A DNA stretch of 22,527 bases from Bacteroidales bacterium. Its GTDB lineage: Bacteria; Bacteroidota; Bacteroidia; Bacteroidales; F082. Positions within the stretch are counted from its first letter, which is position 1; each line of letters opens with the position of its first letter. The position numbers were made by a program, and so were the translations under genes. Under the pieces are notes generated by a model, which was not told the DNA's origin, did no database searches, and saw only the letters and a program-made list of their open reading frames with translations. The stretch spans positions 1 to 22,527 of the forward strand of contig JAFRRE010000001.1 of the NCBI GenBank assembly GCA_017428285.1, written 5' to 3'. Shown here one piece after another: positions 1 to 6,620 of this stretch.

Positions 1-708
1 CAGCAAGAGGTTCAAGGTCTTGAAGAGCAGGAACGAGCCTATGGTGCCAACTACCACTGCGATGGCGAAGAACGGCAGTTGTGCTTTGCTCACGTTGGAG
101 AAGCTGCCCAAGCCCCAGATGACGAAGGAATGCAAGCCTTCCTTCTGACTGAAGAACTTCAGGATGTCGGTGACTGAGCCTGCAATGTAGGCGATCATGA
201 TGCCCACCAACACCAGACTCACCATGCTGCGGAGCCTCGAGCTGAGGGAAAGGATAAGTAACAATACCGCGAAAGCACCTAAAAAAGCCGCTATGGTGAC
301 GCCGAAGGTCGACCACAGCGACAGCGTGCTGACCGACAGGCCCGTGGCCGTGCCGAGCAAGACTACAAAGGCTACGCCGAGGCTCGCGCCGCTGCTGATG
401 CCCAGGAGCGAAGGGTCTGCGAGGGGGTTACGGAAGAGGGTCTGCATCAGGAGGCCCGACACCGATAGACCGATGCCAGCCAACAGCGCCGTGATGGCTT
501 GTGGCAGGCGGTAGTCGAGGATGATGGCGCGGTAGGTCGACGTGTCGCCATGCAGCAGCGCGTCCCAGAATTCATTCCACGGGATCGACACCGAGCCATA
601 GCGCAGGTTAAGGACGAACAGCGCAATGCCGACGGCCAGGATCGCGATGGAAACCAGCGCGATGGGTGGCGTTTTGCGGCGGAGGGTATGGTCGGTGTCA
701 GATGCCAT
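1..708 (-). CDS. FecCD-family ABC transporter permease, 5' part (iron-siderophore or cobalamin uptake), runs off the left edge
   Basis: Inner-membrane permease of a BtuC/FecD-type importer, which moves iron-siderophore, haem or cobalamin delivered by a periplasmic binding protein. The visible 236 residues begin MASDTDHTL and contain a first membrane helix (about residues 18-35). The family signature follows at about 64-105: a YRLPQAITALLAG segment, then SGLLMQTLFRNPLADPSLLG. Further hydrophobic helices run to the window edge. Full-length members are about 330-350 aa, so roughly the last third lies outside. The ATG at 708-706 was chosen because it directly precedes the hydrophilic N-terminus and lies just below a -7 box at 736-729. 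The partner binding protein and ATPase are not in the window, so the substrate cannot be assigned. The gene diverges from the preA-like gene. Confidence 0.9.
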   Translation of the reverse strand, partial: MASDTDHTLRRKTPPIALVSIAILAVGIALFVLNLRYGSVSIPWNEFWDALLHGDTSTYRAIILDYRLPQAITALLAGIGLSVSGLLMQTLFRNPLADPSLLGISSGASLGVAFVVLLGTATGLSVSTLSLWSTFGVTIAAFLGAFAVLLLILSLSSRLRSMVSLVLVGIMIAYIAGSVTDILKFFSQKEGLHSFVIWGLGSFSNVSKAQLPFFAIAVVVGTIGSFLLFKTLNLLL

Positions 709-728
709 TTCGGAGATGTTTTGCGTTG

Positions 729-736
729 CAAAGATA
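729..736 (-). promoter_or_regulatory. Bacteroidetes -7 promoter box (TATCTTTG) for the FecCD permease
   Basis: TATCTTTG matches the Bacteroidetes -7 consensus TAnnTTTG and lies 20 nt before the permease ATG, giving a short leader. I see no convincing -33 TTTG element. Confidence 0.6.
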
Positions 737-771
737 GGGTTTAATTTGATTGGGATAGGATATGGGAAACA

Positions 772-821
772 AATAATCCGCAAATCTTGCGGTTAGTTAT
801 ACGCAGTTTTTGCGGATTATT
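772..821. repeat. Inverted repeat with 13-bp perfect arms in the divergent permease/preA intergenic region
   Basis: AATAATCCGCAAA (772-784) is exactly repeated in inverted orientation at 809-821. The left part also contains its own palindrome, CCGCAA-atc-TTGCGG (778-792), and the right part holds CGCAG...TTGCGG. The sequence can fold as one long hairpin or as smaller ones. It lies between two outward-facing promoters, so it could be an operator region or a dispersed repeat; nothing here decides which. Confidence 0.65.
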
Positions 822-884
822 GGCAACAAAGGTGGAGAGGATGGCTGAAAACACAACTTTTTTCCATAGGAAAGCAAAAATCAC

Positions 885-892
885 TATCTTTG
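885..892 (+). promoter_or_regulatory. Bacteroidetes -7 promoter box (TATCTTTG) for the preA-like gene
   Basis: TATCTTTG matches TAnnTTTG and lies 25 nt before the ATG at 918. A T-rich run at 857-863 is in the -33 region but lacks a clean TTTG. Confidence 0.65.
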
Positions 893-917
893 TCGGCAAA
901 ACATAAAAACTGACGCT

Positions 918-2396
918 ATGAATAAAACTATTATGCACCTCCAAGAAGAAGCCGCGCGCTGCCTGCTTTGTGCCGATGCACCATGCAGCAAGGCCTGCAA
1001 GAATGGCGACCCAGCACGCGCCATACGCGCCATACGATTCGACAACGAAGCCGTTGCCGCACAGTGGCTCGACCCATGCAGCGACGCTGAGCTGCAAGCC
1101 GCCGAGACGGCCTGCATCCACTACGACAGGCCGATCCGCATCAGGGAGCTGGCGAAAGCCGTCAAAGGCACGAAGCCACACAAAGACCTCTCCAGCCTTG
1201 CCATCGACTTCTGCGGCATCCCTTGCGAGAATCCCTTCTTCCTCGCCTCGTCGGCCATCTGCACCAACTACGAGATGGTGGCGCGGGCCTTCGATGCGGG
1301 ATGGGCGGGCGTGTTCTACAAGACCATCTGCATGGAGGACATCCGCGAGGTGTCGCCGCGCTTCGATGCCGTCAGCGAGCCGGGACGCTCCGATTTCTTC
1401 GGTTTCCGTAACATGGAGCAGCTGAGCGAGAACCCCGTCGAGGTGGACTTCGACATTCTGCGCAGGCTGAAAAAGGACTATCCCTCGAAAGTCGTCGTCG
1501 CCTCCATCATGGGCAACGCCGAGAAGGAGTGGATCACGCTGGCGAAAATGGCCGAAGAGGCTGGCGTCGACGCGGTGGAGCTGAATTTCTCTTGTCCGCA
1601 GATGCGGTTGGCTGGCATGGGCAGCGACGTGGGCCAGAACTCTGAACTGGTGCTGTTCTACACGGCCTACGTGAAACACAACGTCAAGATCCCGGTCATC
1701 CCCAAGATGACGCCCAACATCACCCAAATCAACCAGCCCGCCATGGCCGCTTACTTCGCCAGCGCCGATGCGGTGTCGGCCATCAACACCATCAAGAGCG
1801 TGACCCTGAACGACCGCGGCGCCGTGGCCGACAAGAAGACTATCTCCGGACTCTCAGGCCGCGCCGTGAAGCCCATCGCTTTGCGCCATATCCTCGAAAT
1901 GGCTAAAAATCCCATTTTCACCGCCACCAACGAGGGCAAACGCATCGAGTTGAGTGGCATTGGCGGCATCGAGACCTGGCGCGACGCGCTTGAGTTCATC
2001 CAGCTGGGCTGCAGCAATGTGCAGGTGTGTACCGCCGTGATGCAGTACGGCTACCGCATCATCGACGACCTCGTGTTGGGACTGCAAAACTACATGGCGG
2101 AACGCGGCATCACACACCTGTCGGATCTGGTAGGCGAGGAACTGCCCAATTTCGACACCCCCACCAACCTCGACCGCGACACCATCGTGTATCCCACCTT
2201 CGACCGTGAGCAATGCATCGGCTGCGGCCGTTGTTACACCTCCTGCCAAGACGGCGGCCATCAGGCCATCACCTTCGATTCCGACCTGCGTCAGCCGCAT
2301 CTCGATGGAAAGCGTTGCGTGGGCTGCCATCTCTGCCGACTTGTCTGTCCCACAGGCGCCATCGGCGTGGCGAAACGCATCGCAAAGAAGGGATAG
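918..2396 (+). CDS. preA: PreA-like dihydropyrimidine dehydrogenase subunit with an added N-terminal Fe-S domain
   Basis: NAD-dependent dihydropyrimidine dehydrogenase (PreT-PreA) reduces uracil and thymine; PreA carries the FMN site and two C-terminal 4Fe-4S clusters. Residues about 97-425 are the dihydroorotate dehydrogenase-like FMN barrel, with NFSCPQM, a GSDVGQ segment and the SGIGGIETW phosphate-binding motif. Two ferredoxin motifs follow: CIGCGRCYTSC and CVGCHLCRLVCP. The first ~90 residues are not part of the 411-aa E. coli PreA as I recall it: C15, C18, C23 and C27 form CxxC-x4-C-x3-C, and C54 and C66 precede YDRPIRI. This resembles the N-terminal Fe-S domain of PreT, GltD and mammalian DPD. 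No FAD/NAD-binding PreT gene is adjacent, so the electron donor is unknown. It could act on another substrate. The family is certain, the substrate less so. Confidence 0.88.
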   Translation: MNKTIMHLQEEAARCLLCADAPCSKACKNGDPARAIRAIRFDNEAVAAQWLDPCSDAELQAAETACIHYDRPIRIRELAKAVKGTKPHKDLSSLAIDFCGIPCENPFFLASSAICTNYEMVARAFDAGWAGVFYKTICMEDIREVSPRFDAVSEPGRSDFFGFRNMEQLSENPVEVDFDILRRLKKDYPSKVVVASIMGNAEKEWITLAKMAEEAGVDAVELNFSCPQMRLAGMGSDVGQNSELVLFYTAYVKHNVKIPVIPKMTPNITQINQPAMAAYFASADAVSAINTIKSVTLNDRGAVADKKTISGLSGRAVKPIALRHILEMAKNPIFTATNEGKRIELSGIGGIETWRDALEFIQLGCSNVQVCTAVMQYGYRIIDDLVLGLQNYMAERGITHLSDLVGEELPNFDTPTNLDRDTIVYPTFDREQCIGCGRCYTSCQDGGHQAITFDSDLRQPHLDGKRCVGCHLCRLVCPTGAIGVAKRIAKKG

Positions 2397-2440
2397 AATG
2401 AATTAACAATTAAATAGATGAATCCTTAACGAAAATGGAT

Positions 2441-2515
2441 TGTAGGGCTGTCACACCGTGGCAGCCGCTGATATTTCGAATGAAACAGCGGCTGTCATAA
2501 TATGACAGCCCTACA
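2441..2515. repeat. Large paired-palindrome element between convergent preA and TonB-receptor genes
   Basis: The 30-nt arm 2441-2470 is an imperfect reverse complement (about 25 of 30) of 2486-2515, with a 15-nt loop. Both arms begin or end in TGTAGGGCTGTCA. Each arm is also a palindrome: GGCTGTCATA-a-TATGACAGCC on the right, and GGCTGTCAC-acc-GTGGCAGCC on the left with one G-T pair. Its place between two converging genes suits a bidirectional transcript end, but there is no clear T tract. A dispersed repeat is the alternative. Confidence 0.75.
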
Positions 2516-2558
2516 TACCGTAAATTGATATATTTCCCGAAGGGAATCTCTTCCAGCT

Positions 2559-4982
2559 TTAGAACCTCAGCGTCAGATTGCCCATGACATGGAAACCTGC
2601 CATCGGGATGAAACCGATTTGGTAGTAGCGGTTGTCGTTGGGGTGGCCGTAGCTGTCGCAGATGGCCGAGTAGACCCAGCCGCTGGCAGCGTAGCGCTTG
2701 TTGAAGATGTTGTTGAAGTTCACCTTCACAATGGCTTCCTTGACGACTTTCTTGGGCTTCAACGTGTAGCCGAGGCTGACGTTGGAGGTGCTGTAGGCCG
2801 GCAGCGAACGGTCGAGGTTCTGGGTGTTGTCGAGGTACATGCGTGAGACGTAGTTCGTGTGCCAGGTGGCCTCGAAGCCCTTGTGGTGGAAGGTGACGAA
2901 GCCGTTCAGGATGGCCGAAGGCGAGAAGGCTAAGGTCGAGTTGTCGTAGTGGATGACATCGTAGCCGTCACCATCGTAGGCTTGGCCGTTGGCGTCGGTG
3001 TTGCCTTCCCAGTCGTCCCAATTCTCCACGACCTCGTCGAAGTCCTTGATCTTGTTTTGGCTCAAGGCGGCGTTGGCCTCGATGGTCAACCATTTGGTGG
3101 GGCTCACGCCTGCCTGCAGCTCGACGCCCATGCGGTACGAGTCCTTGATATTGGTGGTCAGTGCCTCGCCGATGTCGCTGACCGCGCCGGTCTGCACGAA
3201 CTGGTTGGTGTAGTCCATATAATAAAGGTTGGCGCCTGCCTGCCAGATGCGTCCATTGTAGTTGTAGCCCAACTCATAGTCGAGGAGTTGCTCGGGCTTG
3301 GGGAAGGGATAGGAGCCGTTGTCGGTGAAGTTGTTACGCTCGGGCTCGCGGTGGCTCATGGCCACAGAGGCGTAGGCATGGTGGCTGTCCGTGTCGAAGG
3401 AGATGCCGCCCTTGGGGTTGAAGAAGGGGTACTTCTCGTGGATGTTGAGTTCCTGGTTGTAGTATTGGCTGTCTTCTTCGTAGAACTTGTCATTGATGCC
3501 ATTGGTCTTGTAGTCCACATAGCGGAACTGCATGTCGCCGAAGACGGTCCAGTGGTCGGCGAAGGTGTAGGCCGCCTTGACGAAGATGTTGCCGTCAAGC
3601 TTTTGCGCGTCGGAGTCGTAGTATTTATAATCACCGCTGATGAGGTATTTGTTGGCGACATCTGGGTTGGCGATATAAGTCACATAACCGAAGTGGTTGC
3701 CTTGGAAGTTCTGGGCCGAGATACCGCCGATGACATTCCAGTTTGCATTCTTGTAACGGGTGAACCATACGAGGCCATAGGTGTCCTGACGGAGCCCTTT
3801 CTTGCGGACAAAGTCAGTCTTTTTCACAGTGTTGCCCTCATTGTCTTTATAGGTCATGCCGAACTTCGAGAGCTTGTTGTTGGGGCGGAATTCTTCGTAA
3901 TAGCCGTAGCCGTAGGTGTAGTGCAGCGTGGCCGTGGTCGACCAGTGCTCGTTGATTTCCCAAGCGGCGGAGAGCAGGTTGTGGTCTTGCCAGAAGTTGT
4001 CGGTGGTGCGGTCCCAGAAGGTGCCGTCATTCAATTGGTAGCGTTGGGTCATGTAATGGCCGTTCTCGTCTTGGATGAAGTTGCCGTCATCATCGGTGAC
4101 GAGGTATTCGTAGAGTGAGTTGAATTGTCCCAAGCCCACCTTATACATATCGGCGTAGGTCTTGATGCCCGTGGGGATGCCGTAGGTGCTGTCCATGAGG
4201 CTCATGTCGTTGTTGCCTGCTGTCACACCATTCCAGGCCTGGCCGGTCATCTCGAAGTTACCGATGTTCTTGTAGCGAAGGATGAAGTTCTTGCCCATCC
4301 AGGTGAGGCCACCGTAGTAGCTACCGCTGCGGCCCTTGGTGCCGTGGATGAAGCCGTCGGTTTGGGTCTCGTGGTAGGCTCCGTCGATGATAAGGTGGTT
4401 CCACAACAAGCCCGTGGAGGCCTTGGCGCCGAAGTTGAGCGTGTTGAATGAGCCATAGGAGCCTGTGATCTCGGCACTTGGCACGAAGGAAGGTTTGGCC
4501 GATGTCAGGGATATCGTGCCGCCAAAGGCACCGTCGCCATTGGTGGAGCTACCCACGCCGCGTTGGATCTGCACCGAGCCGAGCAGCGAGCCGTAACTGT
4601 TCATGTTGGCCCAGAATACGCACTGGTCTTCGGGCGAGTTGAGCGACACACCGTCGAGGGTGACATTGATGCGTGAGTCGCCGGCACCACGGATGCGCAT
4701 GTATGAGGTGCCGGAGCCTATGCCGTTCTCACCCCATGCGATGATGCCAGGTGTCTTTGCGAACAAGAAGGGCAGTTCCTGGCCTGTCTTCGAAAAGTCG
4801 TTGAGTTCCACCTTCTCGATGTTGGTGACGGAAAAGGGGGCGTTTTTTTGGACACGCAAGCCGCCTACCACTACCTCGTTAAGCACTTCGTACTTTGTGG
4901 TGTCATACACCACTTCATTGTTTTGAGCATTCACATTTGCCGCGAATAACAATGCAGCGACAACAAAAGAAAATCTTTTCAT
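2559..4982 (-). CDS. TonB-dependent outer-membrane receptor under a TPP riboswitch, probable thiamine uptake receptor (OMthi/OMR1-like)
   Basis: Outer-membrane 22-strand receptor that would import its ligand using TonB energy. The mature ATG is at 4982; an upstream in-frame ATG at 5036 lies inside the riboswitch leader and is not used. From 4982 the protein is 807 aa with a clean signal peptide, MKRFSFVVAALLFAANVNAQ. A LNEVVV TonB-box-like segment is followed by the plug domain (about residues 45-170, with YMRIRGAGDSRINVTLDGV and the QIQRGVGSSTNGDGAFGG segment). The long aromatic-rich barrel ends in the typical terminal Phe (NLTLRF). The TPP riboswitch directly upstream argues for thiamine or a precursor; thiamine-regulated receptors of this sort are known in Bacteroides. 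No PnuT permease or thi gene lies beside it, so it is an orphan receptor here. Confidence 0.88.
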   Translation of the reverse strand: MKRFSFVVAALLFAANVNAQNNEVVYDTTKYEVLNEVVVGGLRVQKNAPFSVTNIEKVELNDFSKTGQELPFLFAKTPGIIAWGENGIGSGTSYMRIRGAGDSRINVTLDGVSLNSPEDQCVFWANMNSYGSLLGSVQIQRGVGSSTNGDGAFGGTISLTSAKPSFVPSAEITGSYGSFNTLNFGAKASTGLLWNHLIIDGAYHETQTDGFIHGTKGRSGSYYGGLTWMGKNFILRYKNIGNFEMTGQAWNGVTAGNNDMSLMDSTYGIPTGIKTYADMYKVGLGQFNSLYEYLVTDDDGNFIQDENGHYMTQRYQLNDGTFWDRTTDNFWQDHNLLSAAWEINEHWSTTATLHYTYGYGYYEEFRPNNKLSKFGMTYKDNEGNTVKKTDFVRKKGLRQDTYGLVWFTRYKNANWNVIGGISAQNFQGNHFGYVTYIANPDVANKYLISGDYKYYDSDAQKLDGNIFVKAAYTFADHWTVFGDMQFRYVDYKTNGINDKFYEEDSQYYNQELNIHEKYPFFNPKGGISFDTDSHHAYASVAMSHREPERNNFTDNGSYPFPKPEQLLDYELGYNYNGRIWQAGANLYYMDYTNQFVQTGAVSDIGEALTTNIKDSYRMGVELQAGVSPTKWLTIEANAALSQNKIKDFDEVVENWDDWEGNTDANGQAYDGDGYDVIHYDNSTLAFSPSAILNGFVTFHHKGFEATWHTNYVSRMYLDNTQNLDRSLPAYSTSNVSLGYTLKPKKVVKEAIVKVNFNNIFNKRYAASGWVYSAICDSYGHPNDNRYYQIGFIPMAGFHVMGNLTLRF

Positions 4983-5029
4983 CTCTTGAGTTTTTAGTTT
5001 AATAAAATGTGAAGGGGAATGCTTGAATC

Positions 5030-5120
5030 TATCCAATCCCTACGCCGGCATTACCCGGATCAGGTTAGAGGGTATGTTCTCAGCCTTTTCACCCTGCCGA
5101 AGCAGGGAAGGCACCCCTTT
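5030..5120 (-). promoter_or_regulatory. TPP riboswitch (THI box) controlling the TonB receptor
   Basis: Read on the minus strand, the segment holds the conserved THI elements in order. First comes GGGGTGCC, then a CCCTGC-TTCG-GCAGGG stem-loop and GGCTGAGA. ACCTGATCCGGGTAATGCC and GGCGTAGGGA complete it. It lies between a -7 box (5140-5133) and the receptor ATG at 4982, leaving about 50 nt of expression platform. AAGGGG at the 5' end (5119-5114) is complementary to CCCCTT in the platform (5017-5012), a possible alternative pairing. I see no obvious intrinsic terminator, so control may be at translation start. Confidence 0.93.
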
Positions 5121-5132
5121 GTAATTCGGCGG

Positions 5133-5140
5133 CAAAAATA
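5133..5140 (-). promoter_or_regulatory. -7 promoter box (TATTTTTG) for the riboswitch-receptor transcript
   Basis: TATTTTTG fits TAnnTTTG and lies 12 nt before the first conserved riboswitch base, so transcription would start just upstream of the aptamer. Confidence 0.65.
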
Positions 5141-5172
5141 CAGCTTTTTTCGGAACGCTGATAAAAAAGTGT

Positions 5173-5180
5173 TATTTTTG
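5173..5180 (+). promoter_or_regulatory. -7 promoter box (TATTTTTG) for the truncated four-helix-bundle gene
   Basis: TATTTTTG lies 23 nt before the ATG at 5204. It points toward the 3' end of the opposing permease gene, so a transcript from it would run antisense to that gene. Confidence 0.5.
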
Positions 5181-5203
5181 CTGACAAAACAGAGGCACAC
5201 GAG

Positions 5204-5362
5204 ATGCAGATTAATAGGTTTGGATATTATTGGCTGGATACATGGGTGATGGCTAATGTCATACAATTGGCTACGCAAGACTTTTGCGACAACTACAACA
5301 AGTCAATCAAAACCCGATTAGATAGCACAAATACCCGCAAACTGCCGCCACCAAGGCATTAA
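5204..5362 (+). pseudogene. Truncated four-helix-bundle suffix-domain protein gene
   Basis: A 52-codon frame starts MQINRFGYYWLDTWVMANVI and continues QLATQDFCDNY. I recognise this as the N-terminus of the four-helix-bundle suffix-domain proteins common in Bacteroidales, related to the S23/IVS family and normally about 100-200 aa. Recognisable similarity seems to stop near residue 31-33 (about 5300), almost exactly where the opposing permease gene ends (5307). The last ~20 codons are antisense to that permease and look unrelated. The rest of the domain, including the usual AARSG...NIAEG-type segment, is missing. The start codon and a -7 box remain, so a short peptide could still be made. The assignment rests on recalled family sequence, not a search. 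Confidence 0.6.
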
Positions 5363-6398
5363 CTATCTTTGCTTTCAAGAAACTCCTTTTGCTCTCGGCA
5401 AGCAACGGCAACGAGGCATGGCCGTCCTGCGAGATGCTGCTGGCCAGCAGCACCGAGAAAGGCACTGTTCCCGTGGCAAACAAAGTGACAAACAGCAAAT
5501 GCGGCCCTGACTCGGGGATGATGCCCACCAAGACGGCCAACAGGATCATCCACGGGATGTTGTTGCTGATAAGGGTTTCAATGTCAAAGTAATGCAGCCC
5601 GACCTGGATGACAAACAAGGCACCGAAGGTCCAGAGGAAGATGCTCAAGAAATGCTTGCGGATGATGTGTTCCCACAGGTGTTCCTTGACGACATGCTCG
5701 GGTGCCGTGGCAACGAACCATACCACGAAGAGGCTTACGACGGCGAAGATGAGGTTCATCCAGTATTCGTTGAAGATGTTCAGCTGGGTGTGGACGGCTT
5801 CCTCGTGTTCATGTTCGTGTTCCAGCATGCCGAAGGCGAGGGCCACGATGAACAGGATGACGCCAAGCAGCAGGGCGATACGCTCCGCGCTGGCATGGCG
5901 CATGTTGCGGAACGATGCTTTCTCGGGTTGGTGCGTCTCATCATGGTGGTCTTCCTCATGAATCTGGTAGCCGTCTTCGCAGCCTCCGTGTTGGGCTTTG
6001 TTGTTTGGCTTGGAGAATCTGTCCACCAGCCAGCCGGCAAGGATGGCAATGGCGAACAAGACCACCATCAGCAGCAAGGCCTCCTTGGGAATCATGGCAA
6101 GCATGATGAAGGCTTCATCGCCCGATGAGGCAATCATCATGGCGATCAAGGCGCCGAAGCTCAACAGCTTATGCGAGTACATCGACACGGCGGCGAAACC
6201 ACCCATGCAGCCCGGGATGATGCCCAAGCCCGCACCCAAAACCACCTGTCCGAAGCGGTTATGGCGCAACTTGGTGAACCACTTTCCGTGGGAATGTATG
6301 TTGACATACTCGATCATCAGCATCATGATAATCACCAGGCCAGTGATTAAGACGCTGTTTCTCAGCACATCCAATGACAAATGCAAAAAGTCGTGCAT
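5307..6398 (-). CDS. Ten-TM heavy-metal exporter-like permease (putative manganese/arsenic efflux family)
   Basis: Polytopic inner-membrane protein of 363 aa, matching the family annotated as putative manganese transporter or ArsP_2-like 10TM exporter. The ATG at 6398 (MHDFLHLSLD) was chosen because a -7 box lies at 6424-6417; the longer in-frame extension back to 6737 is antisense to rimM and its leader. Two halves show related motifs: IIPGCMGGFA at 60-69 with MMIASSGDEAF at 87-97, and GIIPESGPHLLF at 292-303 with LASSISQDGHA at 318-328. This fits an internal inverted duplication. Between the halves is a His/Asp/Glu-rich loop (about 137-160, HEEDHHDETH), and an EHEHEHEE run sits at 193-200; both suggest metal binding. 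The transported metal is not shown by the sequence. No Mn riboswitch is visible. Confidence 0.8.
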   Translation of the reverse strand: MHDFLHLSLDVLRNSVLITGLVIIMMLMIEYVNIHSHGKWFTKLRHNRFGQVVLGAGLGIIPGCMGGFAAVSMYSHKLLSFGALIAMMIASSGDEAFIMLAMIPKEALLLMVVLFAIAILAGWLVDRFSKPNNKAQHGGCEDGYQIHEEDHHDETHQPEKASFRNMRHASAERIALLLGVILFIVALAFGMLEHEHEHEEAVHTQLNIFNEYWMNLIFAVVSLFVVWFVATAPEHVVKEHLWEHIIRKHFLSIFLWTFGALFVIQVGLHYFDIETLISNNIPWMILLAVLVGIIPESGPHLLFVTLFATGTVPFSVLLASSISQDGHASLPLLAESKRSFLKAKIVNALVAAVCGYLCYLIGF

Positions 6399-6416
6399 GA
6401 TTTGAAAAATGAGCTG

Positions 6417-6424
6417 CAAAAATA
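6417..6424 (-). promoter_or_regulatory. -7 promoter box (TATTTTTG) for the metal permease
   Basis: TATTTTTG lies 18 nt before the permease ATG, implying a very short leader. It faces away from a + strand -7 box only 9 bp distant (6434-6441). Confidence 0.6.
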
Positions 6425-6433
6425 AGAAATTCC

Positions 6434-6441
6434 TATATTTG
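6434..6441 (+). promoter_or_regulatory. -7 promoter box (TATATTTG) for rimM-trmN6
   Basis: TATATTTG fits TAnnTTTG and is the only such box I see before rimM. The leader of about 170 nt would include the hairpin element at 6488-6576. Confidence 0.5.
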
Positions 6442-6487
6442 CAGCGAAAAAGAAAAAGGACTGGGATAACGAGACTTATCCCTTTAA

Positions 6488-6576
6488 TCATCATTGCGGA
6501 CTTGATCCGCAATCTCCTAAGCGGAAGGATTCGTTTTCTTGCTTGGGAGATGGCGGATGTCCCTCCGCCATGATGA
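6488..6576. repeat. Paired-palindrome repeat element in the rimM leader
   Basis: Arm 6488-6522 is an imperfect reverse complement of 6541-6576 around an 18-nt loop. Each arm is itself a hairpin: TTGCGGA-cttga-TCCGCAA on the left and TGGCGGA-tgtccc-TCCGCCA on the right. Both are bordered by TCAT on the outside and ATCTCC toward the centre. The left arm resembles the GTCATTGCGGACTTGATCCG-type intergenic repeat that I recall from many bacterial genomes. It would be transcribed in the rimM leader. Confidence 0.75.
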
Positions 6577-6620
6577 CTAGAGGAAGAATGTAGTTCTTCT
6601 CGGTCAGTTATCGGTGTAAT

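Noticed and set aside
1590..1650. PreA has Val where mammalian dihydropyrimidine dehydrogenase has its catalytic Cys (GSDVGQ instead of a GLACGQ-type segment).
   Set aside because: As I recall it, E. coli PreA, which is active, also has GSDVGQ at this place, so this is not a sign of a dead enzyme.
741..1727. Long minus-strand open frame (328 codons) opposite preA.
   Set aside because: It is the complement of a clear protein-coding gene with high third-position GC; its translation has no recognisable domain.
2949..4118. Long plus-strand open frame (389 codons) opposite the TonB receptor.
   Set aside because: It is a Val-rich shadow of the receptor gene with no domain and no promoter.
4983..5036. 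Longer TonB-receptor start at 5036.
   Set aside because: It would begin next to the riboswitch aptamer and put 18 hydrophilic residues before a perfect signal peptide; the start at 4982 fits better.
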